Assembly: GCA_964384525.1 (NCBI GenBank) | Contig: CAYLKO010000003.1 | Span: 1 to 64,000 of the forward strand | From: SHZI01 sp964384525 | Lineage (GTDB): Bacteria; Pseudomonadota; Gammaproteobacteria; Steroidobacterales; GCA-2729495 | Reading direction: 5' to 3' | Length of the DNA stretch: 64,000 bases | Shown here: in pieces, positions 44,992-55,400 of the stretch | Layout of the letters: the number at the start of each line of letters is the position of its first letter | Numbering within the stretch: position 1 is the first letter of the stretch | The notes under the pieces: model-generated | Told to the model about the DNA's origin: nothing | Databases searched by the model: none | What the model saw: only the letters and a program-made list of their open reading frames with translations | Translations under genes and position numbers: made by a program

Positions 44992-47298
44992 TCAGCCGAC
45001 GGTGTTGCTCACCGTGTGAGCGCGATACTCCCTGGCACTGCGGAACTGCAGGGCGGCGAGGGGTGTTGCCTGATAACTCTGCTCGATGCGGCTCTCCGGC
45101 GGCGTGCCATACAGCGTGGTCCGTTGCTCCGGACGCCGGCCGAGGCCTTCGATGAGGGCATCCAGGCGTTCCGGCTCCAGTTCCTGTCCGAAGCTCGCGC
45201 CGGCAGCCCGGGAGATGCTTTCGTTCATCAGGGTGCCGCCCAGATCGTTGGCGCCGGCATTGAGTATCCGGCCGGCGCCCTCGGCGCCGATCTTGACCCA
45301 ACCCACCTGGATGTTTTTCAGCACCGGGCCGAGCACCAGGCGACCGACGGCATGCATCAGGACGGTCTCGCGCCAGGTCGGGCCGGGGCGGGCCATGCCA
45401 CGCCGGTACATCGGCGCTTCCATGTGCACGAAGGGCAGGGGCACGAATTCGGTGAAGCCACCGGTTTCCAGCTGGAGGTTGCGAATGGCCAGCAGATGCC
45501 GGGCCCAGTAGCGCGGTGCTTCCAGGTGGCCGAACATGATGGTTGAAGTGCTGCGCAAGCCGACCCGGTGCGCAGTCCGCATCACCCCGAGCCACTCGGC
45601 CGTCGTGAGCTTGTCGGGGCAGATCAGCGCCCGGATGTCGTCGTCGAGAATCTCGGCGGCAGTCCCAGGCAGCGTGCCAAGGCCGGCGGCCTTGAGCTTT
45701 TTCAAAAAGGTTTCGAGCGGGATGCCCAGGGTTTTTGCCCCCTGCGTGACTTCCAGCGGCGAGAAGGCATGCACATGCACCCTGGGTGCGGCTTCCTTCA
45801 CGGCATGCAGGACATCCAGGTAGGTCTGGCCGGTGAAGTCCGGGTGGATGCCTCCCTGCAGGCAGATCTCCGATGCGCCACGCCGCCACGCTTCCTCGGT
45901 CCGCCGGCCGATCTCATCCATGTCGAGCACATAGGGCGCGCCGCGCAGATCTTCATGGGTGTCGGCCTTCTTGCGGGGGCCTTTCGAAAACGCGCAGAAG
46001 GTGCATTTGTACGTGCAGAGATTGGTGTAGTTGATGTTGCGATTGACAACATAGGTGACGGTGTCGCCGCAGGTCTCGCGGCGTGCATCGTCGGCACGGC
46101 GGACCAGTTAATGGAACTCGCGGCCGCGTGCGGCAAAGAGCCGTGCAATGTCGTCGACGCTGTTGGTCTCGAGCCGGGTGCCCGGATTCGGGGCGCGCCT
46201 GCCCACGGCAGCGGCCACGACAGCGGTCGTGGCAGGCGCCGCGGCAAACCGTGGCGGGGCCATGCCGATACCCGGCGACCACGCATCAGGCCGGGCGAGA
46301 CCGGAAGAATCTGCATGCCGCAGTACATTGGCCACCAGATCCGGATGGATCCAGTCGCGGCGCTCTTCGATGTAGCGGGGATAAACCGTCAGGCGTGCAG
46401 CGAGTATCTTGCCGGCCGCTTCGGTGTCCCGTTCCAGCGCTGCGAGGGCCGGCCATGGCGATTCCGGGTTGACGTGATCCGGCGTGACCGGCGAGACCCC
46501 GCCCCAGTCATTGATGCCTGCCGCCAGCACGTCGGCCAGGCGACCGGCATTCAGGTTGGGTGGCGCCTGGATGCTCATGTCGGGACCGAACAGCAGGCGG
46601 GTGATGGCAATGGTCCAGCGCAGCTCGTTGAAGTCGGGCGCCGGGGTGCCGGCCATCAGCGTGCCGGCCTTGGGCACGAAGTTCTGGATGATCAGTTCCT
46701 GCACATGGCCGAATTCCCGATGCAGATCCCGCAACAACAGGAGCGACAGCAGGCGTTCGTCGCGCGTCTCGCCGATGCCGATGAGCAGTCCGGTCGTCAA
46801 CGGCACGCGGGCTTCGCCGGCCGCCCGGATCGATGCCAGGCGCACGGCAGGCGCCTTGTCCGGCGAGCCGAAATGCGGGCCACCTTTTTCGCCGAGACGA
46901 TCCGCGGCCGATTCCAGCATGATGCCCATCGACGGCGCCACTGCCCGCAGGCGCTGGTAGTCTTCAAGGGTCAGCACGCCGGGATTCAAGTGGGGCAGCA
47001 GACCGGTCTCCCGGCGCAGCGCCACGGCCATCGCGGCCAGATAATCAATCGTGCTGGCATGACCGAGCTTCGCCAGCGCCTCGCGCGCCACGCGATAACG
47101 GAGTTCCGGTTTGTCGCCGAGCGTGAACAGCGCTTCGTGGCAGCCCATCGCCTGGCCTGCCCGGCCGATGCTCAAAACCTGCTCAGGCGACAGATAAGCC
47201 GTGGCCAGCCGTCGCGGGGTCTTGGCGTAGGTGCAGTAATGGCAGACATCCCGGCACAGTTCGGTGAGCGGCACGAACACCTTGCGGGAATAGGTCAC
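44992..47298 (-). CDS. fbiC: FbiC (fused CofG-CofH, FO synthase) interrupted by an in-frame TAA
   Basis: Two radical-SAM enzymes in one frame. CofG part: VTYSRKVFVPLTELCRDVCH with CRDVCHYC. CofH part: GDTVTYVVNRNINYTN, then NLCTYKCTFC and GGIHPDFTGQTYLDVL. Together they make the deazaflavin FO from tyrosine and a ribitylaminouracil. The link reads ARLFAARGREFH-TAA-LVRRADDARRETCGD: the stop (46110-46108) sits where fused FbiC proteins continue unbroken. No ATG, GTG or TTG lies between the stop and the CofH Fe-S site, so CofH could begin only by readthrough or a CTG start. Homology also extends upstream of GTG 47298 (GSLPLTELLAEAARQRDAG), with no standard start codon; CTG 47424 behind GAGG is a candidate. 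Confidence 0.87.
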
Positions 47299-47429
47299 GA
47301 GATTGCCGAAGCCGGCATCGCGTTGCCGGGCGGCTTCGGCCAGCAGCTCGGTGAGCGGCAGGGAGCCGAGTCGGCGGGCTTCGCCCAGATCGGGGTGGTC
47401 GGCGTGTTGGCGCAGTGTGTTCAGAACAC

Positions 47430-48119
47430 CTACCTCGTTGTGATTCGTTGTGTACGCAGCCGTTCGCCCAGGCCACTGGCTTTGAGCCAGGCAAGCGTCG
47501 CGCAGGCAATGCGCTGACCGAGCAGCCAGTACACATCATCCGGCGTGTCCACGTCGCGCGCAAATGCCGTGAGGTCGCACTCCCGCGCCGTCACCCCGGC
47601 CTGGCGGGCCGCCTCGAGATGGCGATCGGCGCTGTCCGGCCCGTAAAGCAGCGGAATCACATCCGGTGGGCTCAGCAGCAGCGCATTGCTGCCGCCGTCC
47701 GTCGCAGCGCGACAGACCGTGACGCCGCCGCTGTGACCGGCGAGCAGGGCGGCAATGTCCGCCGACGACAGGGTCGGCAGATCGGTAGGCAACACCAGCA
47801 GATGACGCACCCCGTGCGCGGCCAGGTCGGCGGCCACGCGGGTGAGGCCCAGGCGGAAGTCTTCGTCCGGCAGTTCGGCATGCAGCCGCGTCGCGCCGCC
47901 GTAACCGGCCATGCCGCCGGCCACCAGCCGGGCGATGTCCGGCTCGCGGGACAGCAGGGCGATGCCGGTGATCTCCGGCGCGGCACACAGCGCCCGCAAC
48001 ACATCGCGCGCCATTTCCTCGGCGAGGCGCGCACATTCGGCCCGCGACAGCAGCCCGGTCAGGCGCGACTTCGCGTCGGCGAAGGGCTTGACCGGCACCA
48101 GTGCCCAGGCAGCAGGCAT
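47430..48119 (-). CDS. cofC: 2-phospho-L-lactate guanylyltransferase (or PEP/3PG type)
   Basis: 229 residues. Activates 2-phospholactate, PEP or 3-phosphoglycerate with GTP for F420 side-chain assembly. Motifs: WALVPVKPFADAKSRLTGLL (nucleotide-binding PxKxxxxAKSRL), LVLPTDLPTLSSADI and DGGSNALLLSPPDVIP, then FARDVDTPDD. Which phospho-acid is used cannot be decided. TAG stop; it lies 3 bases behind cofD and overlaps the probable true start of fbiC. Confidence 0.88.
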   Translation of the reverse strand: MPAAWALVPVKPFADAKSRLTGLLSRAECARLAEEMARDVLRALCAAPEITGIALLSREPDIARLVAGGMAGYGGATRLHAELPDEDFRLGLTRVAADLAAHGVRHLLVLPTDLPTLSSADIAALLAGHSGGVTVCRAATDGGSNALLLSPPDVIPLLYGPDSADRHLEAARQAGVTARECDLTAFARDVDTPDDVYWLLGQRIACATLAWLKASGLGERLRTQRITTR

Positions 48120-48122
48120 GGC

Positions 48123-49136
48123 TCAGCGGGTGACCGCAGCGTCGGCGGCGGAATCCAGGAGCGCGACACCCTGATCGGCGACACCCCGGTCTGCGAAACC
48201 CCGATCTGCAAAACCAAGCGCGAATTCAGCCAGCTGGACCCGATCGGGCAGCGAGTTCATCACGGTTTGCGTGGCGGCCACGGCCAGGCCGTCTTCGAGC
48301 AGGACATCGGCGGCACGGCTGTCGATGGTGTCGAGAATGTAGCCATCGAGCAGATTGTGGTAGTGACGCGCAATCGCGTCGGCGGTCACCGGCAGGCCGA
48401 GTTCCGTCATCAGTTTGGCAGTGGGTCCCTTCAGGGCCCGGCCACCGACTATGGGGGAAATGGCAATGACCGGCGCGGTCGATGAGCGCAGCGCGGCAGT
48501 CAGCGACGGAATGGCCAGGATGGGATCGATGCTGAGCCACGGGTTGGATGGCGCGATGAAGATCGCAGCCAGATCCGGCTCGGTCAGCAGACTGGCCAGC
48601 GCCGCAGCCGGCGGGGCCTGCACCGCGCCCGCGTAGCGCACGGCGGTCACGCGCGGCTCGGCACGGTGGCGCACGAAATAATCCTGGAATTCGAGGGTGC
48701 CGGCAGCGGTGTCGACGAGTGTGCGGATCGGGGCATCCGACATCGGCAGCAGATTCACGGTCACGCCGAGGCGCGCACACAGATGCTGCGTGACGGCCGT
48801 CAGCGAGAGACCGTCCGCCAGCAGTCGCGTCCGCATGAGGTGCGTGGCCAGATCGCGGTCGCCGAGGCGAAACCAGGTCTCGCCACCGAGCGTGTCGAGC
48901 CCGGCCAGGCAGTTCCACGATTCATCGCGGCAACCCCAGCCGGTGGTTTCATTCACGATGCCGGCAAGCGTGTACATGAGGGTGTCGAGATCCGGGGAAA
49001 TCGCCAGGCCCAGGTGCCGGAAATCGTCGCCGGTGTTGGCGATGATCGTGAGCTGTTCGGGACGCAGCACGCGGGACAGGCCCAGGGCAAACTTGGCGCC
49101 GCCGCCGCCGCCCGACAGCAGTACGTAGCGCTTCAT
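48123..49136 (-). CDS. cofD: 2-phospho-L-lactate transferase
   Basis: 337 residues. Transfers the activated phospho-acid to FO, making F420-0 (or dehydro-F420-0). Motifs: LLSGGGGGAKFALGLSRVL, IIANTGDDFRHLGLAISPDL, TGWGCRDESWNCL, GDRDLATHLMRT and AIFIAPSNPWLSIDPILAIP. The C-terminus has a short tandem repeat (FADRGFADRGVADQGVA) beyond the family's end. The ATG overlaps cofE (ATGA). Confidence 0.93.
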   Translation of the reverse strand: MKRYVLLSGGGGGAKFALGLSRVLRPEQLTIIANTGDDFRHLGLAISPDLDTLMYTLAGIVNETTGWGCRDESWNCLAGLDTLGGETWFRLGDRDLATHLMRTRLLADGLSLTAVTQHLCARLGVTVNLLPMSDAPIRTLVDTAAGTLEFQDYFVRHRAEPRVTAVRYAGAVQAPPAAALASLLTEPDLAAIFIAPSNPWLSIDPILAIPSLTAALRSSTAPVIAISPIVGGRALKGPTAKLMTELGLPVTADAIARHYHNLLDGYILDTIDSRAADVLLEDGLAVAATQTVMNSLPDRVQLAEFALGFADRGFADRGVADQGVALLDSAADAAVTR

Positions 49137-49909
49137 CGAAACAGGTCTTCCGCCGCGGGGCGCAACGCGGTGCGGGCCGTCTGCCCGCCCTGGTGCGGTC
49201 CGCTCTGCGCGTACCCGCCACGGATCAGGACGAGTGGCGTGCCTTCGGCCGCTTCACCCATGACCAGCACCGCCGCTGCCGCCAGGCTGTCGGCAACGGC
49301 CACCTCGCTCACCTGCAAGGTGCGGCCGAACAGATCGGTGGTGCCGCGCAGGTCATTCAGGGCGAGGACGCCGCCCACGCCAATGGCGGTGCCGACGGTG
49401 CCGCGCCGCCACGGCCGGCCGATGCTGTCCGTGATGATGACGCCGAGCTGCACGCCGAATGCTGCCTGCAGGTGTGCCTGCAGGGTGGCGGCCGATGCAT
49501 CCGGATCCACCGGCAACAGCAGGGCATGGTCGTCGCTGCCCGCCAGGTTCGACCGGTCGATGCCGGCATTGGCGAGGATCACGCCGGTGTTGTGCTCGGT
49601 GATGATGACGCCAGGCGTGACGCGCAGGATCGAGCGGGATTCCCGGAGGATCAGTTCGACGACACGCGGATCCTTGTCCGCCCTGGCGGCGATATCCAGT
49701 GCCCTCGCCGAAGGTGTCACCGTGTTGAGCGCAATGCGCCGACCCTCCGCCTTCGACACGATCTTCTGGGCCAGGGCGATCACGTCACCGGCAACCGGCA
49801 GTTCGCCGGCTGCCCGCAGTGCCTGGCCGATCAGCGTCGCGAAGCCGGCCGGATCCATGGGCTCGACCAGCGGCAAACCCGGAATGGCGAGCAGTTGAAG
49901 CTGGCTCAC
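49133..49909 (-). CDS. cofE: F420-0:gamma-glutamyl ligase
   Basis: 258 residues from GTG 49909 (the open frame goes further but has no homology). Adds glutamates to F420-0. Motifs: GDVIALAQKIVSKAEGRRIA, SRSILRVTPGVIITEHNTGV (GVIITE-H-N), VGVIITDSIGRPWRRGTVGT and GVLALNDLRGTTDLFGRTL. Only the CofE domain is present; the FbiB nitroreductase part found in actinobacteria is absent. Overlaps npdG by 4 bases. Confidence 0.93.
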   Translation of the reverse strand: MSQLQLLAIPGLPLVEPMDPAGFATLIGQALRAAGELPVAGDVIALAQKIVSKAEGRRIALNTVTPSARALDIAARADKDPRVVELILRESRSILRVTPGVIITEHNTGVILANAGIDRSNLAGSDDHALLLPVDPDASAATLQAHLQAAFGVQLGVIITDSIGRPWRRGTVGTAIGVGGVLALNDLRGTTDLFGRTLQVSEVAVADSLAAAAVLVMGEAAEGTPLVLIRGGYAQSGPHQGGQTARTALRPAAEDLFR

Positions 49910-50583
49910 GACGATGCCGGCACGCCGGTGATGCGCAAGCCCGTGTGGATGCCGCCGTAGCGCTTGTTCATGAAGATCAGCACCGAGGTCAGCGCTTCGG
50001 CGGCGGCGGAGTTTTCCAGCGACCCGGCATGCCACGCGCGCAGGCCGGCAGCCTGGGCCAGTTGCACGACCGTCTCACGTGCTTCGGCCTTGTTGCCGAC
50101 CACCAGCACATCGCAATCGAGGCTCTCATCCGTATGCAGTGAATCCGCCGCCACGTTATGGAAGGCGGCCACAACCGCCACGTTCTCGCCGGCGATCTGC
50201 TGGGCAATGAGCGCGGCACAGCCTTCAGCGGGCAGCTGCACGCGGGCCACGCGCGGCGGCACCAGCGGGACTGTCGTGTCGATGAGGATCTTGCCGGCAA
50301 GTGCCGGCTGGATTTCGGTGAGCGTGGGGCGTTGATGGGCATAGGGCACGGTCAGGACCACGATCGCGCCGGCCCGTGCGGCCTCCAGATTGCCGCAGCC
50401 CTGCACGCTGGCGCCCGGAAATTCATTGCGCAATTCCGCAGCCGCAGCTGCCGCCTTTTCCGCATTGCGCGAGCCGATCACCACCGGCAGGCCTGCCTTG
50501 ATCCAGCGCCGCGCGAGTCCGCCGCCCAGAGCGCCGGTGCCACCCACGATGCTGATCGTGCCGAAGGAACTGTTCGTGGTCAT
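49906..50583 (-). CDS. npdG: NADPH-dependent F420 reductase
   Basis: 225 residues. Moves hydride between NADPH and F420. Rossmann start: ISIVGGTGALGGGLARRWIK; then VVIGSRNAEKAAAAAAEL (NADP-binding SR), AIVVLTVPYAHQRPTL, AAFHNVAADSLHTD and KRYGGIHTGLRITG. Start at MTTNSSFGTIS. First gene of the minus-strand F420 operon; the 239-bp gap to the divergent queD-like gene should hold both promoters, plus a small hairpin (CCCCGC-tg-GCGGGG, about 50702-50715). Confidence 0.9.
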   Translation of the reverse strand: MTTNSSFGTISIVGGTGALGGGLARRWIKAGLPVVIGSRNAEKAAAAAAELRNEFPGASVQGCGNLEAARAGAIVVLTVPYAHQRPTLTEIQPALAGKILIDTTVPLVPPRVARVQLPAEGCAALIAQQIAGENVAVVAAFHNVAADSLHTDESLDCDVLVVGNKAEARETVVQLAQAAGLRAWHAGSLENSAAAEALTSVLIFMNKRYGGIHTGLRITGVPASS

Positions 50584-50822
50584 GGGTTGTGTGGACTCCG
50601 ACTGTGCTGCTGGCAAGCCGGAGGATGGTACTGACCACCCGCCGGGCGCACAAATCAACCTGACCAGCCCCGCTGCATGACGGGCAGCGCTGCACAACTG
50701 GCCCCGCTGGCGGGGGTAGTGCAGAATGCGCATCCGCTCCCACAGTTTCAGCAAAAGTACAAGCCCGGACGGCGTCCCTGTTGCCAGGGGCTGGAACCGA
50801 TCCACGGCCAGACAGCAGGTCT

Positions 50823-51185
50823 ATGGAGATCTTCAAGGAATTTGTCTTCGAGGCGGCCCATCGGCTGCCCCATGTGCCGCCGGGGCACAAATGCAGCCGG
50901 CTGCACGGGCATTCGTGGCGCGGCGTGATCCATGTGCAGGGCCCGGTTGATGCGCATGCCGGCTGGGTCATGGACTTTGGCGAGATCAAGGCCAGCTTCC
51001 TGCCGATCTACGAGCGGCTCGACCACAACTACCTGAACGACATACCGGGCCTGGAGAATCCGACCAGCGAAAGGGTCGCCCGCTGGATCTGGCAGCAGCT
51101 GAAACCGGTACTGCCGGCGTTGTCGAAAGTCATCGTGCATGAAACCTGCACCAGCGGCGCCATCTACACAGGGGACGACGGGTAG
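50823..51185 (+). CDS. 6-pyruvoyltetrahydropterin synthase / QueD family protein
   Basis: 120 residues. Zinc and catalytic motifs: EAAHRLPHVPPGHKCSRLHG (HxxxC then HGHSW), GWVMDFGEIKASFLPIYERL, LDHNYLNDI and VIVHETCTSG. QueD makes 6-carboxytetrahydropterin for queuosine or deazapurines. It leads the plus-strand operon that ends in NRPS genes, so it may serve a deazapurine or pterin in that product, or be housekeeping. Confidence 0.85.
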   Translation: MEIFKEFVFEAAHRLPHVPPGHKCSRLHGHSWRGVIHVQGPVDAHAGWVMDFGEIKASFLPIYERLDHNYLNDIPGLENPTSERVARWIWQQLKPVLPALSKVIVHETCTSGAIYTGDDG

Positions 51186-51246
51186 GCACGGTGACGGCCG
51201 GCCCCTGCCCGTCAACCCATGCCAGTCGGCCCGTGACAGTTGGTCC

Positions 51247-51708
51247 ATGACCATAAATAAGGACCAGCAGGTTGCCGCCATGCATCAGGCACTCGCTGCG
51301 GCCCGGCGTGGCCAGCTCGCCGGCGAGCCACCGGTGGGTGCCTGCATCGTGCACGACGGCGAGGTGCTGGCGGTGGCGCACACGGGGGTGATCGCCGGGC
51401 CCGATGCCACGGCCCATGCGGAGATCCTCGTGCTGCGTGATGCGTGTCGGCAGCTCCGCACGATCCGCCTTGCCGAGTGCGAACTCTTTGTCACCGTTGA
51501 GCCCTGCGCCATGTGTCTGGCGGCGGCCCATTACGCCGGTGTGGCGCGGATCCATTTCGGCGCACCGCTCGAGAGCCTGGACCGGATCACGGGCGGCGAA
51601 TTGCGCGGAGCGATGCCGGCCCGGCTGCAAATGTCCGGTGGCTTGCTCCGGGTGGAGAGCGAGGCGCTCCTCGAGGCATGGGCGGCGGCCCGCGGCAGCC
51701 ATGTCTGA
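51247..51708 (+). CDS. Nucleoside/cytidine deaminase-fold protein (TadA-like)
   Basis: 153 residues. Zinc site: GPDATAHAEILVLRDAC (HAE) and TVEPCAMCLAAAHYAGVARI (PCxxC), the CDA fold. Substrate may be guanine or another small base or a tRNA adenine; the TadA tRNA-binding features are not obvious. Start at MTINKDQQ. It overlaps the next gene by 8 bases. Confidence 0.82.
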   Translation: MTINKDQQVAAMHQALAAARRGQLAGEPPVGACIVHDGEVLAVAHTGVIAGPDATAHAEILVLRDACRQLRTIRLAECELFVTVEPCAMCLAAAHYAGVARIHFGAPLESLDRITGGELRGAMPARLQMSGGLLRVESEALLEAWAAARGSHV

Positions 51709-52450
51709 CGCCGCATACGACGCCATCGCCGGCGATTACCAGCGCACCAAGGCATCGCCGGTGCGGGCCGCAGTCGAAACCTGGTCACTGGACCGGCTGC
51801 TCGGCGACTGCTCCGGGCTGGCCCTGCTCGACGCCGGTTGCGGTGAGGGTCATCATGCGCGCCGGCTGCGTCAGGCGGGAGCTGCACGGATCGTTGGCGT
51901 CGATGTGTCGCCCGCGATGATCGCACTCGCGCGTCAGGCGGAGCAGGCAACGCCGCTGGGCATCGATTACGCCTGTGCAGCTGTCGAAGATCTGCCGGAT
52001 CTCCACTGCGAGGCCGGCTTCGATGTGGTGCTGGCCGCCTATCTGTTCCACTACGCGCCGACGGGCGAGGTTCTCGACCGGATGTGCGCGCGCGTGGCCA
52101 ATGCACTCAAGCCCGGTGGCCGGCTGGTGGCGCTGGCCGAAAATCCGGATCAGCAGCCGGAGGACTACGCCGGTTACGCGGCCTATGGTTTCGACAAGCA
52201 GGCGCTCGAGCCCCGGCGCGAAGGCAGCCGGATCCGTTACGGCCTGGTTGCCGGCCGGCAGCTGATCCACTTTGACACCTGGTGGTACAGCCGGCAGCGC
52301 TATCAATGGGCGCTCGAAGCGGCCGGCTTCGACGCGATCCGCTGGCATCCGTTGCAACTCGATCCAGCCGTGGCGGCCCCGGATTTCTACGCGGCCTATC
52401 TGCGCAATCCGCCCGTATTGGGCCTCACCGCCGTGAAGCGCCACCGGTGA
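51701..52450 (+). CDS. Class I SAM-dependent methyltransferase
   Basis: 249 residues. Rossmann methyltransferase: YDAIAGDYQRTKASPVR, LLDAGCGEGHHARRLRQAGA (motif I), IVGVDVSPAMIALARQAE, FDVVLAAYLFHYAPTGEVLD and KPGGRLVALAENP. Substrate unknown; coupled at both ends to the deaminase and the NRPS (GTGA overlap), so it is likely a tailoring enzyme of that pathway. Confidence 0.83.
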   Translation: MSDAAYDAIAGDYQRTKASPVRAAVETWSLDRLLGDCSGLALLDAGCGEGHHARRLRQAGAARIVGVDVSPAMIALARQAEQATPLGIDYACAAVEDLPDLHCEAGFDVVLAAYLFHYAPTGEVLDRMCARVANALKPGGRLVALAENPDQQPEDYAGYAAYGFDKQALEPRREGSRIRYGLVAGRQLIHFDTWWYSRQRYQWALEAAGFDAIRWHPLQLDPAVAAPDFYAAYLRNPPVLGLTAVKRHR

Positions 52451-55400
52451 CGCACCTCCGCCGCGATCCGGCCGGCAGGGCTGACCCGGCCGCACCGCTG
52501 CCCCTGCGTTTTGCGGCACTGGCGGCTGCCCGGCCGCAGGCGCCGCTGGTGGCCTATGGCGAATGGCGTCTCAACTATGGTGATGTCAATGGTGCCGCAA
52601 ACCGGCTGGCGCACCGGTTGATCGCGCTCGGTGTGGGCGCCAATGTTCCGGTGGCCTTGAGCCTGGAGCGTGGTCCCGATCTGCTCATGGCCATCCTGGC
52701 CGTGCTCAAGGCCGGTGGCGCCTATGTGCCGCTGGATCCGCAGTGGCCGACTGATCGTTTGCAACGGATGGCCGAGGCGGCGCGCCCGGCCGTGTACATC
52801 ACCCGCGCGTCCTTGCGCGGGCACGTGCCGGCATCGGCCGCCGTGGTGGTGGATCTGGATCGTGACCAGACGGCCATTGCGCACGAAGCAGGCAGTGATC
52901 CGGATGTTGCCATCGATGCGGCACACTGGTGCTACATCCTGTTTACCTCCGGTTCCACCGGCCAGCCGAAGGGTGTGCCGGTGACGCATGGCAACCTGGC
53001 CGGCCTGTTTCCGCCGCTGACCGCGGCGCTCGATTTCGGACCCGATGATGTCTGGACCTGGTTCCATTCGGCATCGTTCGGCTTCTCGGTCTGGGAGCTG
53101 TGCGGCGCCCTGCTGCACGGGGGCTCGCTCGTCATCGTGCCCGAACACATCCGCCAGGATCCGGTGGCTTTAAGTGAGCTGCTGGTGGATGAACAGGTCA
53201 CGGTGTTCAGCCAGACGCCATCGGCCCTGCGGCGTGTGCTGCACGAACCGCGCTTTCACGCCGGCGTGGATGCAAGCCCGCTGCGCTATCTCGCGCTGAG
53301 CGGCGAGGCCATCCGCCAGGACGATATCGCCGCATGGCTGGCTCACCGCCATCGGGCCCGGCTCATCAATGCCTATGCGATCACCGAGACGGCCGGCCAG
53401 GTGGCGCTGCGGATCTATGGCACCGGCGATGACACCGAGGCCGGCGCCCGCAATCTCGGCCAGCCGCTTGCCGGCCGCCATGTGCTGATTCTGGATGCGG
53501 CCGGTCAGCCGGTTGCGGCCGACACCCCCGGTGAACTGTGGGTCGGTGGCGCCCAGGTCACGCCGGGCTATCTGGATGCACCGGAACTCGCCGACCGCTT
53601 TGTCGCCTTGCCGGTATCGGGTGCAGATTCGGGTCATGAAATGGTGCGCGGTTACCGGACCGGTGACCGCATGCGTCAGCTCGCCGACGGTTCACTGGAA
53701 TATCTGGGCCGCATCGATGCGCAGCTCAAGTTCCGTGGCTATCGCATCGAACCCGGCGACATCGAAACCGCGCTGCGCAGCCATCCCGGTGTGCGGGATG
53801 CAGCCGTGGGGGTGTCGACCGATGCCGCCGGCAACCAGCGCCTGACGGCCTGGGTGGTGCGGACGATCGATGCGTCTGCTGCGGCGCCACCGGAGTCCTT
53901 GCCCGAATCCTTGCCGGAGTTTTGGCCCTCGCTCGGCGCCTACGGGATTTACGATGCCTGGCTCTACGGCCTGATGAACACCGAGCCGGAACGGCTGGCG
54001 GCCTATCGCGCCGCCTTTGCCGCGGCCGTGCCCGGCAAGGTGGTGCTGGATATCGGCACCGGTCAGGACGCGGTACTCGCGCGACTGTGCGTCGAGGCGG
54101 GTGCGGCTCATGTGTATGCGGTGGAAGTGCTGGAAGAGCCGGCACGACGCGCGGCCGAACTCGTGGCGGAGCTGGGCCTCACCGGGCGCATCACCGTCCT
54201 GCATGGGGACATCGCTGATCTCGAGCTGCCGGTGCCGGTGGAGGTCTGCACGCAGGGCATCATCGGCAACATCGGCAGCGCCGATGGCATTGCCTCGATC
54301 TGGAACAGCGCGCGTCGGCATTTTGCCGCGGATTGCGTGCCCGTGCCGGCGCGTTGCATCACGCGCATTGCCGCGCTGGAGCTGCCGGCCATCACGCGCG
54401 CGAAGCCAGGCTTCGGGCCGCTGGCGGCCGACTATGTACAACGCTTGTTTGCGGCGGTCGGCCAGCCCTTCGACCTGCGTCTTTGTTTGCGCAACGTGGC
54501 TCCTTCGGCGTTGTTGAGCACTGCGGCCGACTTCGAGCTGCTCGACTTCGCCGGTGAACTGGCGGCCGGCCATGCAGGCAGCGCTGTGCTGGCCATCACG
54601 CGTGACGGCTGGCTGGATGGTTGCCTGTTGTGGACGGTCGTCGAGGTCGGGGCCGGCCATTCGGTCGATTACCTGCGCGAGCAACAGGCCTGGTTGCCGG
54701 TGTATTTTCCGCTGGCAGACACGCCGGTGGCGGTGCATCGCGGAGACGAGTTGCAGCTGCGCTGGGAGTCCTTCCCCGGTTCCGACCGCCGCTATCCGGA
54801 CTATCGCGTCACGGCCCGGCTGGGCGGGATCGAACTGAGCCATTTGTCGTGTCATCGCAGCGGGACCGCTGGCGGCAGTCGGCTGCATCGCCAGTTGCTC
54901 GCGTCACTGCAGGACGATGCGCCGCTGTCGGTGACCGAACTTCGGCACTGGCTTGAGAGCCGGGTGCCCGGGCATCTGGTGCCGCAGGGCTGGATGTTTC
55001 TGCCGCAGCTGCCATTGGGGCCGGGCGACAAGCTGGACCGGCACGCCCTGCCGGCGCCGGGCAATCTGCGCCCGGCGCTCGCCAGGCCGCCGGTGGCGCC
55101 ACGTTCGCCAGCGGAACAGGCCGTGGCAGAGCTGTGGAGCTGCACCCTGGGGCTGGAAGCGCTGGGCGTCGATGACGATTTCTTCGAGCTTGGTGGTGAT
55201 TCGATTGCAGCCGTGCAGCTGACCACCCGGCTGCAGCGCTGGCTGGATGCCAGTGTGCCGCTGGCCGCGTTGTTCGAGGCGCCAACCATCGCGGGCCTCA
55301 CGCAGCACCTCGAACGCCGGTTTGCCGAAGCGCTGGCTGCAGCGCTGCGCCGGCAGGCGGCCGCCGCAGCGGCGCCTGCGCTGCCAGTTGCAGCACCTGC

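Noticed and set aside
44372..45889. 505-residue minus-strand frame over fbiC and the lipocalin-like gene
   Set aside because: Only residues from MNAVIEKS on look like a protein; the first part is an out-of-frame shadow of fbiC.
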